Shown piece by piece: positions 15,986-24,348 of a stretch of DNA of 48,857 nt. Each line of letters opens with the position of its first letter. Position 1 is the first letter of the stretch. The translations under genes were made by a program, and so were the position numbers. Source of the stretch: Sphingosinicella terrae (GTDB lineage: Bacteria; Pseudomonadota; Alphaproteobacteria; Sphingomonadales; Sphingomonadaceae); the NCBI RefSeq assembly GCF_003347635.1, contig NZ_QDFY01000020.1, forward strand, positions 1 through 48,857, given 5' to 3'. Under the pieces are notes generated by a model, which made no database searches, had not been told where the DNA came from, and worked only from the letters and a program-made list of their open reading frames with translations.

Positions 15986-18196
15986 ATGAGCACAGGTAGC
16001 GCGCGGCGGAGATGGCTCGCGGCGTCGGCCGCCGGCCTGGCGTGGATGCCGGCCGCGGCTTCGGCACAGGCGGGCGCGCCGTCCGACTCGGCCGGCGCGG
16101 AAGAGGAAGTCATCCTCGTCACGGCGCAGAAGCGCGAGGAGGACGTGCAGGACGTGCCCGCCTCGATCAGCGTCGTCGGCGGCGAGGCGCTCGTCCGGTC
16201 GGGGGCGACGCAGATCCAGGACTTTGCCGGATACGTGCCGGGCCTCCACGGCGAGAATCGCGGCACGGCCGGGGGCACGCGGGTCGCGCTGCGCGGCATT
16301 TCCCCGCTCGGCGCCAATGCCACCGTCGGAGTCTATGTCGACGACGCGCCGGTCGGATCGGCGACGCCCTATACCGAGAGCGGCGACTTCACCGTCGATC
16401 TGCTGCCCTACGACCTGGCGCGGATCGAGATCCTGCGCGGCCCGCAGGGGACGCTCTACGGCGCGAGCACGATCGGCGGCCTCATCAAATATGTGACGGT
16501 GGCGCCCGACCTCGACGACTTTTCCGGCCGGGTCGGCGCCGAGCTCTTCGGCATCCGGCATGGCGGCGAGGCCGGCTATGCCGTCCAGGGGATGGTCAAC
16601 GTGCCGCTGGTCGAGGACCGGCTGGCGGTGACGGCCAGCCTCGCCCATCGAAGCACGCCCGGCTGGATCGACAATGTGCAGACGGGCGAGCGCGACCAGA
16701 ATGGTTACGAGCAGACCGGCGGCCGGCTGAGCCTGCTGTGGCGGCCGGCGGAGGCGTTCACCGTCCGCCTGTCAGCCCTCTACCAGGAGCTCGACCAGGA
16801 CAGCGTCAGCACGACCGCCCAGAGCGCGGCCGGCGTGCCCGTCGGCAACGGCCGGTCCAACTTCAACTATGTCGCCGAGCCCTTCCGGTCCGAGTTCGAA
16901 TATTATTCCGCCACCCTGGACTATGATCTGGGGCCGGCGACCCTGTCCTCGACCACCAGCTTTTCGCGGATCGAGCGGTTCGAGCGCGTCGATGCGAGCC
17001 GGATCTTCGGGATCCTCTTCCCCTTGCTCACCGGCGGCGCCGTGCCGCCGGGGGTGACTCCGTTCGACAACCGGATCACGCTCGACAAATGGACCGAGGA
17101 GGTCCGGCTGACGTCGGCCTCGGGCGGCCGCTTCGAATGGATGGCGGGATTCTTCTACACCGGCGAGGAGGCGCTGAACGAACAACTCGTCTTCGCCCTC
17201 GACCAGGACCTCGTGCCGATTCCGGGGCTCGATCCGCTGGCGACCGTCGCGATCCCGTCGACCTATGACGAATATGCCCTGTTCGCCAATGCCACCTTCC
17301 GGATCACGGATCGCTTCCGGGTCACGGGCGGACTGCGTTGGGCGCATAACGACCAGACGTTCCGCCAGGTCTCGGCGGGGGCGATCGTGCCGGCGGCGGA
17401 CCGGCCGGGCGAATCGTCGGAAGGGGTGTGGACCTACAGCCTCAGCCCGCAATTCCACTTCACCGAGGACATGATGGTCTATGCCCGGGTGGCGAACGGC
17501 TATCGCCCGGGCGGGCCCAACGTCGTCGTGCCGGGACTGCCGGCGACGGTCGATGCCGACCGGGTGACCAATTACGAGCTGGGCTTCAAGACGCGGCTCG
17601 CCGATCCGGCGCTGTCGATCGACGTCGCCTTGTTCCGGATGGACTGGACCGACATCCAGGTGCCGATCCAGTCGGGCGGCATTGGCGGCCTCGGCAATGG
17701 CGGAACGGCGCGCAGCCAGGGGATCGAGGCGGCGCTGTCGATCGAGCCGGCGCCGGGCCTCACGTTCGGCGCGAACGGCGCCTATACCGATTCGGAGCTG
17801 ACGCAGGACGCGCCCGGCGTCGGCGGCCTGGCGGGGGACCGGCTCCCAAACATCCCGAAGTTCAGCGGCTCGCTCACCGCCGACTACAGCTTCCGCCCGG
17901 GGCCGCGGACCGAGGCCCGGATCGGCGCGGGGCTGCGGCATGTCGGCCGGCGCCTGTCGGCGGTCGAGAGCAATCCGCTGGCGGTGGGCGTTTCGGCCTA
18001 CACCGCGCTCGACCTGAACGCCTCGGTCACGCTCGACGACCGGTTCACGCTGCGCGCCTTCGCCCGCAACCTGACCGGATCGGAGGGGCCCTCCTCGCGC
18101 ACCCTGATCGCCGACGGGCTCAACCAGCCCGCCTATATCAACGCGGTGCCGCTCCAGCCGCGGACGATCGGGCTGGCGGTCGACGTCGCCTTCTGA
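15986..18196 (+). CDS. TonB-dependent receptor, possible peptide uptake
   Basis: A 736-aa outer-membrane receptor. The signal sequence RRRWLAASAAGLAWMPAAASAQ is followed by a TonB box-like EEEVILVTAQKREEDVQDVP (about 38-57). The plug domain contains TRVALRGISPLGANATVGVY and ARIEILRGPQGTLYGASTIG, and the barrel ends TIGLAVDVAF with terminal Phe. The QKREEDVQDVP pattern is common in the large sphingomonad receptor paralogues whose ligands are mostly unknown. The ATG at 15986 has GAGGAGCGGGGAG upstream. Placement behind the XRE-cupin regulator and dipeptide epimerase suggests import of peptidoglycan-derived or other short peptides, an inference. Confidence 0.9.
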   Translation: MSTGSARRRWLAASAAGLAWMPAAASAQAGAPSDSAGAEEEVILVTAQKREEDVQDVPASISVVGGEALVRSGATQIQDFAGYVPGLHGENRGTAGGTRVALRGISPLGANATVGVYVDDAPVGSATPYTESGDFTVDLLPYDLARIEILRGPQGTLYGASTIGGLIKYVTVAPDLDDFSGRVGAELFGIRHGGEAGYAVQGMVNVPLVEDRLAVTASLAHRSTPGWIDNVQTGERDQNGYEQTGGRLSLLWRPAEAFTVRLSALYQELDQDSVSTTAQSAAGVPVGNGRSNFNYVAEPFRSEFEYYSATLDYDLGPATLSSTTSFSRIERFERVDASRIFGILFPLLTGGAVPPGVTPFDNRITLDKWTEEVRLTSASGGRFEWMAGFFYTGEEALNEQLVFALDQDLVPIPGLDPLATVAIPSTYDEYALFANATFRITDRFRVTGGLRWAHNDQTFRQVSAGAIVPAADRPGESSEGVWTYSLSPQFHFTEDMMVYARVANGYRPGGPNVVVPGLPATVDADRVTNYELGFKTRLADPALSIDVALFRMDWTDIQVPIQSGGIGGLGNGGTARSQGIEAALSIEPAPGLTFGANGAYTDSELTQDAPGVGGLAGDRLPNIPKFSGSLTADYSFRPGPRTEARIGAGLRHVGRRLSAVESNPLAVGVSAYTALDLNASVTLDDRFTLRAFARNLTGSEGPSSRTLIADGLNQPAYINAVPLQPRTIGLAVDVAF

Positions 18197-18212
18197 GGCG
18201 TTCGGGCCTCGC

Positions 18213-18410
18213 TCAGACCCGGCCGGGCTCCGTCTGCAGATAGGGCGCGGGCGAGTCCTTCCACGATCCCTGGCGGCCGAGCGCGGTGACATTGAGATAG
18301 TTCCAGCTATCGCCCATCGGCTCGTCGCCGCGGCCGCTGGTGAAACAGGTGCGGAAGACGCGGCCGCCGTCGCCGATGAAAGCGCTGGTGCCGTGCCAAG
18401 CGCCGGGATG
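18213..18410 (-). pseudogene. DUF899 family C-terminal remnant
   Basis: Read on the minus strand the segment encodes HPGAWHGTSAFIGDGGRVFR, then TCFTSGRGDEPMGDSWNYLN and VTALGRQGSWKDSP before a stop at 18213-18215. This resembles the C-terminal part of DUF899 (thioredoxin-like) proteins, where a tyrosine/fold-conserved FRTYFT...G..W.YLD..PLGRQE.WEDSP pattern occurs. A stop codon lies directly upstream in the frame, so only a fragment is left. Confidence 0.5.
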
Positions 18411-18520
18411 TCGGCTCGCTCAGCTTGAGGCGATGCCCGCGGAGGCGGCGCGATGGGCGCCGCTCGAGGATACACATCGGCGGCAAAAGGCCTTACGAAC
18501 TGGGGCCGAGGTGGCCGACC

Positions 18521-19408
18521 ATGGTTGATGACCGCCGAGAGATTCTGGGTGCCGGCGCCGGATGGGGGCCGTGGGTCCCGCGGCTCGCCGCGGCGGGGCT
18601 CACCCTGCTGATCGGGCTGTCGCTTCTGACCGGGATCAGCTGCCTTTCCCTGAACCAGACCCAATGCTCGATCTCGAGCCTGCTGAACGGGCGCGAGGAT
18701 CTGGACGTGCCTTATGCGGGGACCCGGCCGGCGGTGGTGTCGCGGATGCTCGAGATGGCGGCGGTGCAGCCGGGCGACCAGGTCATCGATCTCGGCACCG
18801 GCGACGGGCGGATCCTGATCGCGGCGGCGCGCGAGCGCGGCGCGCGGGGGATCGGGGTCGATCTCGACCCGGCGCTGATCGACGCGGCGCGGGGCGCGGC
18901 GCGGCAAAGCGGGGTCGCGGACCGGGTGGAATTTCGGGTGGAGAATCTGTTCGAGACCACGCTCTCGCAGGCCGACGTGGTGACGATGTTCCTGCTGCCG
19001 GAGGTGAATCTGCGGCTGCGGCCGCGGCTGCTCGGCGAGCTGCGGCCGGGGGCGCGGATCGTCAGCCACGCCTTCGACATGGGCGAATGGCGGCCGGACG
19101 AGACGGCGCGGGTCGGCGGCGCCTGGGTCTATCGCTGGACGGTGCCGGCGCGGGCGGCGGGGACGTGGCGGTTCGTCGGCGAGGACGGGCGCGAGGGGGT
19201 GCTTCGGCTCGACCAGCACTTCCAGGCGGTGAGCGGGGACTTGCAGACGGAGGGCGCGGCGCCGGTGCTGGTGACGGGTAGGCTGGAGGGCGAGCGGATC
19301 GCGCTGGAGATCGGGGCCGGCGACGGGGAACCGAGGCTGGCCGGAATAGTGCGCGACGGGCGGATCGTGCCGGTGGATCCGGCGATGCGGTGGCGGGCGG
19401 AGCGATGA
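18521..19408 (+). CDS. Membrane-anchored class I SAM-dependent methyltransferase
   Basis: A 295-aa protein. An N-terminal transmembrane segment (LAAAGLTLLIGLSLLTGISCL, about 22-42) precedes a Rossmann methyltransferase domain. SAM motif I is VIDLGTGDGRI (about 88-98), followed by an acidic loop GVDLDPALID and a post-motif FRVENLFE. Beyond about residue 200 a further domain of strands (WVYRWTVPARAAGTWRFVG, LEGERIALEI) resembles a beta-sandwich extension. The substrate is unknown; the anchor suggests action at the membrane face. The ATG at 18521 gives the cleanest N-terminus. Similar anchored proteins occur in Alphaproteobacteria as uncharacterised methyltransferases. Confidence 0.75.
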   Translation: MVDDRREILGAGAGWGPWVPRLAAAGLTLLIGLSLLTGISCLSLNQTQCSISSLLNGREDLDVPYAGTRPAVVSRMLEMAAVQPGDQVIDLGTGDGRILIAAARERGARGIGVDLDPALIDAARGAARQSGVADRVEFRVENLFETTLSQADVVTMFLLPEVNLRLRPRLLGELRPGARIVSHAFDMGEWRPDETARVGGAWVYRWTVPARAAGTWRFVGEDGREGVLRLDQHFQAVSGDLQTEGAAPVLVTGRLEGERIALEIGAGDGEPRLAGIVRDGRIVPVDPAMRWRAER

Positions 19409-19503
19409 CGCCGATCCTCTCCTGCAAGCGGGGGGGCGCTCGTCGGGCGGTGAAGGGGAGTCGGCGTTTGCGAACCGCGGTCGCCGAGAAATGTCGACGC
19501 TGA

Positions 19504-19554
19504 CACCCCTCCACCAGGCTTGGCCTGGTCCCCCTCCCCTCGAAGGGGAGGATC
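19504..19554. repeat. Intergenic hairpin repeat (GGTCCCCCTCCCC family)
   Basis: Contains two small hairpins: ACCAGGCTTGGCCTGGT, then CCCCTCCCCTCGAAGGGGAGG. The block from CCTCCACC to GGAGGATC is nearly the same as 32408-32457, and the GGTCCCCCTCCCC part also occurs at 22049. Located between convergent genes; it may also stop transcription. Confidence 0.6.
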
Positions 19555-19560
19555 GGACGA

Positions 19561-20880
19561 TCAGCCCGTGGGGGGCGCTGGCGCCGGCGCCGGCCGCGCA
19601 CCGGCGGGGGTGATGCGCCAGACCGTGTTGGCGAGGTCGTCGGCGACGATGACGGCGCCGCGGGGGTCGACGGTGACTCCGACCGGGCGGCCGCGGGCGC
19701 GGCCGTCGGCGAGGAACCCGGAGAGGAAGTCGACCGGCGGGCCGGCGGGGCGGCCGTTCCGGAAGGGGATGAAGATGACCTTGTAGCCGACCGGCTCGCT
19801 GCGGTTCCAGCTGCCATGCTCGCCGACGAAGACACCGTCGGCGAAGCGCGCGCCCAGCGCCGGGACCGAGAAAGCGAGGCCGAGCGGGGCGACGTGCGAG
19901 CCCAGGCTGTAATCGGGGCGGATGGTCGCGGCGACGAGGGCCGGGTCCTGCGGCTGGGCGCGGCGATCGACGTTCGGGCCCCAATAAGCATAAGGCCAGC
20001 CGTAGAAGCCGCCCTCGCGCACCGCGGTGATATAGTCGGGGACGAGATTGGGGCCGAGCTCGTCGCGCTCGTTGACGGCGGCCCAGAGGCGACCGGAGCC
20101 GGGCTGGATGGCGAGCGCGCTGGGATTGCGAAGGCCGGTCGCATAAGGCCGGTGGGCGCCGGTCTGGACGTCGATCTGCCAGACCATCGCGCGGTCGACC
20201 TCGGCGGCCATGCCGCGTTCGGTGATGTTGCTGTTCGAGCCGATGCCGACATAGAGGAAGCGGCCGTCCGGGCTCGCCGCCATCGCCTTGGTCCAGTGGT
20301 GGTTGATCGCCGAGGGGAGGTCGGCGACCTTGCGCGGCGGGCCGCCGGCGCGGGTCTGGCCAGCGCGATATTCGAAGCGCACGAGGCTGTCCTGATTGGC
20401 CACGTACAGCCCGCCATCGACGAGGGCGAGGCCGTAGGGCGCGTTCAGGCCGTCGGCGAAGACGGCGCGGCCTTCATAATTGCCGTCGCCATCGGCGTCG
20501 CGCAGCAGGGTCAGCCGGTCGCCGCCCTCGACCTCGCTCTTGCCCTGCTTCTTGATCAGGCCGGCGAGGACGTCCTTCGGGCGCATCGGCGGCGCGCTGC
20601 CTCCGGCGCCCTCGGCGACGAGGATGTCGCCATTGGGAAGGACGAGGGTCTGGCGCGGAACGCGGAGATCGGAGGCGATGGCGCTGACGACGAAGCCGGC
20701 GGGAACGGTCGGCCGCTCCGAGCCCCAGGCGGCCGGCTGCGCGATCTCCATGCTCGGCAGCAGGCCGCGGGCCTGCTCGGGAAGCTGCGGGTCGGGCCCA
20801 TATTGGGCCGGGTCGGGATCGCCGCCGCAGCCGGCGAGCGACAAAGCGGCGAGAGCGAGCGGGAAGGCGACGGCGCGCAT
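19561..20880 (-). CDS. Sorbosone dehydrogenase family lipoprotein (PQQ-type beta-propeller)
   Basis: A 439-aa lipoprotein with lipobox LSLAGC (Cys18). It folds as a six-bladed propeller of the sorbosone/glucose dehydrogenase family (GSDH). Visible blade motifs include PAGFVVSAIASDLRVPRQTL, GDRLTLLRDADGDGNYEG, FADGLNAPYGLALVDGGLYV, SPDGRFLYVGIGSNSNI, ATGLRNPSALAIQPGSGRLW and VFVGEHGSWNRSEP. These enzymes use PQQ or other cofactors to oxidise sugars in the periplasm; the exact substrate is unclear. The ATG at 20880 overlaps the stop codon of the DUF2231 gene upstream, so the two are one coupled unit. Confidence 0.85.
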   Translation of the reverse strand: MRAVAFPLALAALSLAGCGGDPDPAQYGPDPQLPEQARGLLPSMEIAQPAAWGSERPTVPAGFVVSAIASDLRVPRQTLVLPNGDILVAEGAGGSAPPMRPKDVLAGLIKKQGKSEVEGGDRLTLLRDADGDGNYEGRAVFADGLNAPYGLALVDGGLYVANQDSLVRFEYRAGQTRAGGPPRKVADLPSAINHHWTKAMAASPDGRFLYVGIGSNSNITERGMAAEVDRAMVWQIDVQTGAHRPYATGLRNPSALAIQPGSGRLWAAVNERDELGPNLVPDYITAVREGGFYGWPYAYWGPNVDRRAQPQDPALVAATIRPDYSLGSHVAPLGLAFSVPALGARFADGVFVGEHGSWNRSEPVGYKVIFIPFRNGRPAGPPVDFLSGFLADGRARGRPVGVTVDPRGAVIVADDLANTVWRITPAGARPAPAPAPPTG

Positions 20881-21296
20881 CAGCGGGCCTCCCGTGCCGG
20901 AAGCCCGGAATAGCCGATCCAGGCCGCGGCCAGAGCGAGCAAAGCGACGATGGCCGAGAGCCAGAGGCCGAGCGGCATGATCCCCCAGGCGTCGCGGGCA
21001 TGGACGAGGCCGGCGACGAGGCCGAGGACCCACATGGCCAGCACCAGCAGAAGATAGACCGCCCGGCGGCCGCGGCGCGGGCCGCGGACGAAGCCGGCGA
21101 GCGACCAGAGAAGGACGAGGGTGGCGAAGATCATGCCGAAGGCGTTGAGCCAAGCAGCGAAATTGGCCCACTGGATCTCGTAGCTCGACCAGTAAGCCAG
21201 GTCGGCGAGCCAGGCGCCGGCGAACAGAGCGAGCGGGAAGCCGAGCAGCATCGCGTGGAGCGGATGCAGCGGCCTGGTTTCGGCAAGGACGGCCAC
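20880..21296 (-). CDS. DUF2231 domain membrane protein
   Basis: A 138-aa protein with four transmembrane helices: HAMLLGFPLALFAGAWLADL, FGMIFATLVLLWSLAGFV, VYLLLVLAMWVLGLVAGLVH and LSAIVALLALAAAWIGY. The N-terminal PLHPLHAMLLGFP is the DUF2231 signature; its His residues could bind haem or a quinone, an inference from similar small membrane proteins. Its stop overlaps the start of the sorbosone dehydrogenase-like lipoprotein, so it could be the membrane electron acceptor for that enzyme. Confidence 0.8.
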   Translation of the reverse strand: MAVLAETRPLHPLHAMLLGFPLALFAGAWLADLAYWSSYEIQWANFAAWLNAFGMIFATLVLLWSLAGFVRGPRRGRRAVYLLLVLAMWVLGLVAGLVHARDAWGIMPLGLWLSAIVALLALAAAWIGYSGLPAREAR

Positions 21297-21380
21297 TTCG
21301 TCTCCTCGGGTTGGCGGGCGGCGGAGGGTGAACGTCCCGACGGTCGTTCCGGTTGCGCGCGGGAGGCGCGGGGGGATCCT

Positions 21381-21410
21381 CTTCCCCTCCCTGCGTGCAG
21401 GGAGGGGAAG
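21381..21410. repeat. Perfect 14-bp-stem hairpin between divergent genes
   Basis: CTTCCCCTCCCTGC and its complement GCAGGGAGGGGAAG are separated by only GT. It lies between divergent genes, so it is not a terminator by position; it resembles the pyrimidine-rich hairpin family at 19504, 22049 and 32408. Confidence 0.55.
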
Positions 21411-21465
21411 CCAGGGGTCGCACGGTGGCTTGTGCGGCGGCTTCGGCTTCGCCTAAGCCGCGGTC

Positions 21466-21957
21466 ATGGAGATCAGGCTGGCGCGCGAGGACGACGAAGC
21501 GGGGATATGGACGGTGCTCGAGCCGGTGATCCGCGCCGGCGAGACCTATGCGCTCGATCCCGACATGACCGAGGCCGAGGCGCTCGCTTACTGGACCGGC
21601 GGGGAGGGCAAGGAGACGTTCGTCGCAGTGCGCGACGGCCGGGTCCTCGGCACCTATTTTCTGCGGCCGAACCAGCCGGGCGGCGGCGCCCATGTCGGCA
21701 ATTGCGGCTATATGACCTCGCCCGAGGCGCGCGGGCAGGGGGTCGCCCGGGCGATGCGCGACCATTCGGTGGCGCGGGCGCGCGAGCGCGGGTTCCGGGC
21801 GGTGCAGTTCAACTTCGTCGTCAGCGTCAACCAGGTTGCGGTGCGCCTGTGGCAAGCGGGCGGGTTCGAGATCGTCGGCACGCTGCCGGGAGCGTTCCGG
21901 CATCCGCGGCTCGGCTATGTCGACGTCTATGTGATGTATCAGGTGCTGGAGGGTTGA
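21466..21957 (+). CDS. GNAT family N-acetyltransferase
   Basis: A 163-aa acyl-CoA-dependent acetyltransferase. The N-terminus MEIRLAREDDEAGIWTVLEP is the usual first strand-helix. The acetyl-CoA binding motif A is YMTSPEARGQGVARAMRDHS (Q/R-x-x-G-x-G/A type), followed by FRAVQFNFVVSVNQVAVRLW and GGFEIVGTLPGAF, the classical motif B. Ser/Asn-Q-V-A-V-R-L-W is typical of small-molecule or antibiotic-type GNATs. The substrate is unknown. It reads away from the DUF2231 gene and is followed by a DEAD-box helicase after a 219-bp gap containing a hairpin repeat. Confidence 0.85.
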   Translation: MEIRLAREDDEAGIWTVLEPVIRAGETYALDPDMTEAEALAYWTGGEGKETFVAVRDGRVLGTYFLRPNQPGGGAHVGNCGYMTSPEARGQGVARAMRDHSVARARERGFRAVQFNFVVSVNQVAVRLWQAGGFEIVGTLPGAFRHPRLGYVDVYVMYQVLEG

Positions 21958-22048
21958 AGCGAGGCCTTCATGTCCTCCCCGCCACCAGAGAACTGTCACC
22001 CAGGCAATCGGTCCAGTCTGAAACCAACCTATCCGGTCTGCACAGTGC

Positions 22049-22081
22049 GGTCCCCCTCCCCGGCAAAGGCCGGGGAGGAGT
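22049..22081. repeat. Hairpin repeat, GGTCCCCCTCCCC family
   Basis: GGTCCCCCTCCCCGGC followed by AAAG and GCCGGGGAG forms a 9-bp stem. It shares its left half with 19504-19554 and 32408-32457. It sits in the 219-bp gap after the GNAT gene, which shows nothing else of note. Confidence 0.55.
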
Positions 22082-22176
22082 TGGTGAAATCCCTCTCTGC
22101 GCAAAATCGCGAGGAGGATCGCCGGCACGGGACTTCCACGGATTGACGCGGGGCCCTCGGCGGCTCAGGCGGGCGC

Positions 22177-23877
22177 ATGACCTTGATATTCGAACGACTT
22201 CCGCAAATCCTCGCCGAGGCGCTGGCCGAGCGGGGCTATGAGGCGCCGACGCCGGTGCAGGCCGCCGTGCTCGAGCCGGAGGCTGAGGGGCGCGACCTCA
22301 TCGTCTCGGCGCAGACCGGATCCGGCAAGACCGTCGCTTTCGGCCTGGCGGTGGCGCCGCAGCTGTTCGGCGGCGCCGACGCGCTGCCGCCGGCGCGGAC
22401 GCCACTCGCGCTGGTGATCGCGCCGACCCGCGAGCTCGCGCTGCAGGTCAGTGGCGAGCTGGCCTGGCTGTACGGCAAGGCCGGCGCGCGCATCGCCACC
22501 TGCGTCGGCGGCATGGATCCGTCCAAGGAGCGGCGCAACCTCGCTCATGGTGCCCATATCGTCGTCGGCACGCCCGGGCGTCTGCGCGACCATCTCGAGC
22601 GCGGCGCGCTCGATCTCGGCCAGCTTCGGGTGGCGGTGCTCGACGAGGCCGACGAGATGCTCGACATGGGCTTTCGCGAGGATCTGGAGGAGATACTCGA
22701 CGCGACGCCGGAGGGGCGCCGGACCCTGATGTTCTCGGCGACCGTGCCGAGGCCGATCGTCGCGCTCGCCAAACGCTACCAGCGCGACGCGCTTCGGCTG
22801 TCGACCGCGGGCGAGGATCGCGGCCATGGCGACATCGCCTACCAGGCGATGGCCGTGGCGCCGGCGGACATCGAGCCGGCTGTGGTCAACCTGCTGCGGC
22901 TGCACGAGGCGGAGGCGGCGATGCTGTTCTGCGCCACCCGCGAGAATGTCCGCCGGCTCCATGCCAGCCTGGTCGAGCGTGGCTTCCAGGCGGTCGCCTT
23001 GTCCGGCGAGCACAGCCAGTCCGAGCGCAACCAGGCGATCCAGGCGCTGCGCGACCGGCGCGCCCGGATCTGCGTCGCCACCGACGTCGCCGCGCGCGGG
23101 CTTGACCTTCCGAACCTGTCGCTGGTCGTCCATGTCGAGCTGCCGCGCGACGCCGAGACGCTCCAGCACCGCTCGGGCCGGACCGGCCGGGCGGGGCGCA
23201 AGGGCATCGCCGTGCTGATCGTCCCCTATCCGCGCCGCAAGCGGGTGGAGGCGATGCTGCGCGGCGCCCGGATCGCGGCGGAATGGATCAAGCCGCCCAC
23301 CGCCGAGGATATCGGCCGCAGCGACCGCGAGCGGCTGCTCGCCGCCTTGCTGCAGCCGGTCGAGGTCGACGAGGAGGACCGGGCGCTGGCGGCGCGGCTG
23401 CTCGCCGAGCGCAGCCCGGAGGAGATCGCCGCCGCCCTGGTCCACGCTCACCGGGCGCGGATGCCGGCGCCGGAGGAATTGCTCGACCAGGGTGCCGAGG
23501 CGCCGGTGCGGCGGGAAGGACCGCGGCCGGGCTTCGAGGACACAATCTGGTTCCGGATGGACATCGGCCGGCGGCACAATGCCGATCCGCGCTGGCTGCT
23601 GCCCCTGCTCTGCCGGCGTGGCCATATCACCCGCCAGGAGATCGGCGCGATCCGGATCGCCGCCAACGAAACCCTGTTCGAGGTGCCGCGTGCCGCCGCC
23701 GCCCGCTTCGCCGCGGCGGTGAAGCGCACGGCCCAGGCGGACGCCGGCGACGAGGCGGGGATCGAGATCAGCGCGATCGACGGCAAGCCGCGCGAGGCCG
23801 CCCGGCAGGCGCGGCGGGGCGGGCCGCCGCCGGCGCGGCACAAGGCCAAGCCCTATCGAGGCAAGGCGACGCGGTAA
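22177..23877 (+). CDS. DEAD-box ATP-dependent RNA helicase
   Basis: A 566-aa RNA helicase. Visible motifs: Q-motif TPVQ (25-28), Walker A AQTGSGKT (45-52), PTRELA, TPGR, DEAD (156-159), SAT (187-189), and in RecA domain 2 CATRENVRRL, VATDVAARGLD and HRSGRTGRAG. A C-terminal extension of about 190 residues ends with IEISAIDGKPREAARQARR and includes WLLPLLCRRGHITRQEIGAI, resembling the DbpA-type RNA-binding domain. A role in ribosome assembly or RNA unwinding is inferred from this architecture. The start ATG 22177 gives the expected N-terminus (FERLPQILAEALAERGY). Confidence 0.9.
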   Translation: MTLIFERLPQILAEALAERGYEAPTPVQAAVLEPEAEGRDLIVSAQTGSGKTVAFGLAVAPQLFGGADALPPARTPLALVIAPTRELALQVSGELAWLYGKAGARIATCVGGMDPSKERRNLAHGAHIVVGTPGRLRDHLERGALDLGQLRVAVLDEADEMLDMGFREDLEEILDATPEGRRTLMFSATVPRPIVALAKRYQRDALRLSTAGEDRGHGDIAYQAMAVAPADIEPAVVNLLRLHEAEAAMLFCATRENVRRLHASLVERGFQAVALSGEHSQSERNQAIQALRDRRARICVATDVAARGLDLPNLSLVVHVELPRDAETLQHRSGRTGRAGRKGIAVLIVPYPRRKRVEAMLRGARIAAEWIKPPTAEDIGRSDRERLLAALLQPVEVDEEDRALAARLLAERSPEEIAAALVHAHRARMPAPEELLDQGAEAPVRREGPRPGFEDTIWFRMDIGRRHNADPRWLLPLLCRRGHITRQEIGAIRIAANETLFEVPRAAAARFAAAVKRTAQADAGDEAGIEISAIDGKPREAARQARRGGPPPARHKAKPYRGKATR

Positions 23878-23898
23878 GGCGGCCTCGAAGTCGATCCC

Positions 23899-23984
23899 GT
23901 CAGTCCAGCGAAAGCTGGTATCTCGTCTCGACCTCCGACGGCAGCCGACAAGGCAATGAGATCCTGGCTTTTCGCCAGGATGAC
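23899..23984. repeat. Paired REP sequences in inverted order (REPIN-like)
   Basis: Two REP-like hairpins face each other: GTCAGTCCAGCGAAAGCTGG (from 23899) and CTGGCTTTTCGCCAGGATGA (to 23983), joined by about 33 bp. The layout matches a REPIN, the unit mobilised by RAYT transposases. It lies between convergent genes. Confidence 0.6.
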
Positions 23985-23996
23985 GAGGCGGGGGAC

Positions 23997-24242
23997 CTAT
24001 TGCGCGTTCTCGACCGCCTCCTCGGCGCCGCTGCCTTCGGGGGCTTCCATCGCGTCCAGCTCGGCCTCGTTGGCGACGAGGCTGTCGGGTGAGACGTCGA
24101 TCATATTGTCGTCGAGCATCGCCGCGGCATTGTCGAGCTGGCGCTCTTCCTCGGCGCTGAGGCCGCCGCGATCGGCATCGCTTCCGCAGCCGGCGACCAG
24201 CGCCGAGGCGGCGAGCGCGCACAGAGTGAGGGGGATCTTCAT
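23997..24242 (-). CDS. Small acidic lipoprotein
   Basis: An 81-aa lipoprotein. The signal peptide KIPLTLCALAASALVAGCGS ends in lipobox LVAGC, followed by an acidic, Ala/Asp/Glu-rich mature part (SAEEERQLDNAAAMLDDNMI) without recognisable domains. It probably sits on the periplasmic side of a membrane. Function unknown. The start at 24242 gives the lipoprotein signal directly; the frame is open a little further upstream to 24260. Confidence 0.7.
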   Translation of the reverse strand: MKIPLTLCALAASALVAGCGSDADRGGLSAEEERQLDNAAAMLDDNMIDVSPDSLVANEAELDAMEAPEGSGAEEAVENAQ

Positions 24243-24348
24243 GCGCTTTTCTCCTGTCACCGGGATAGCCTAGCGGCATCGGCCCGGGATGCCAAAGGCC
24301 GGCGGTGACATTCGGTGGTTTGCCGCCCTGGGGCGACCGTCCGACCGT

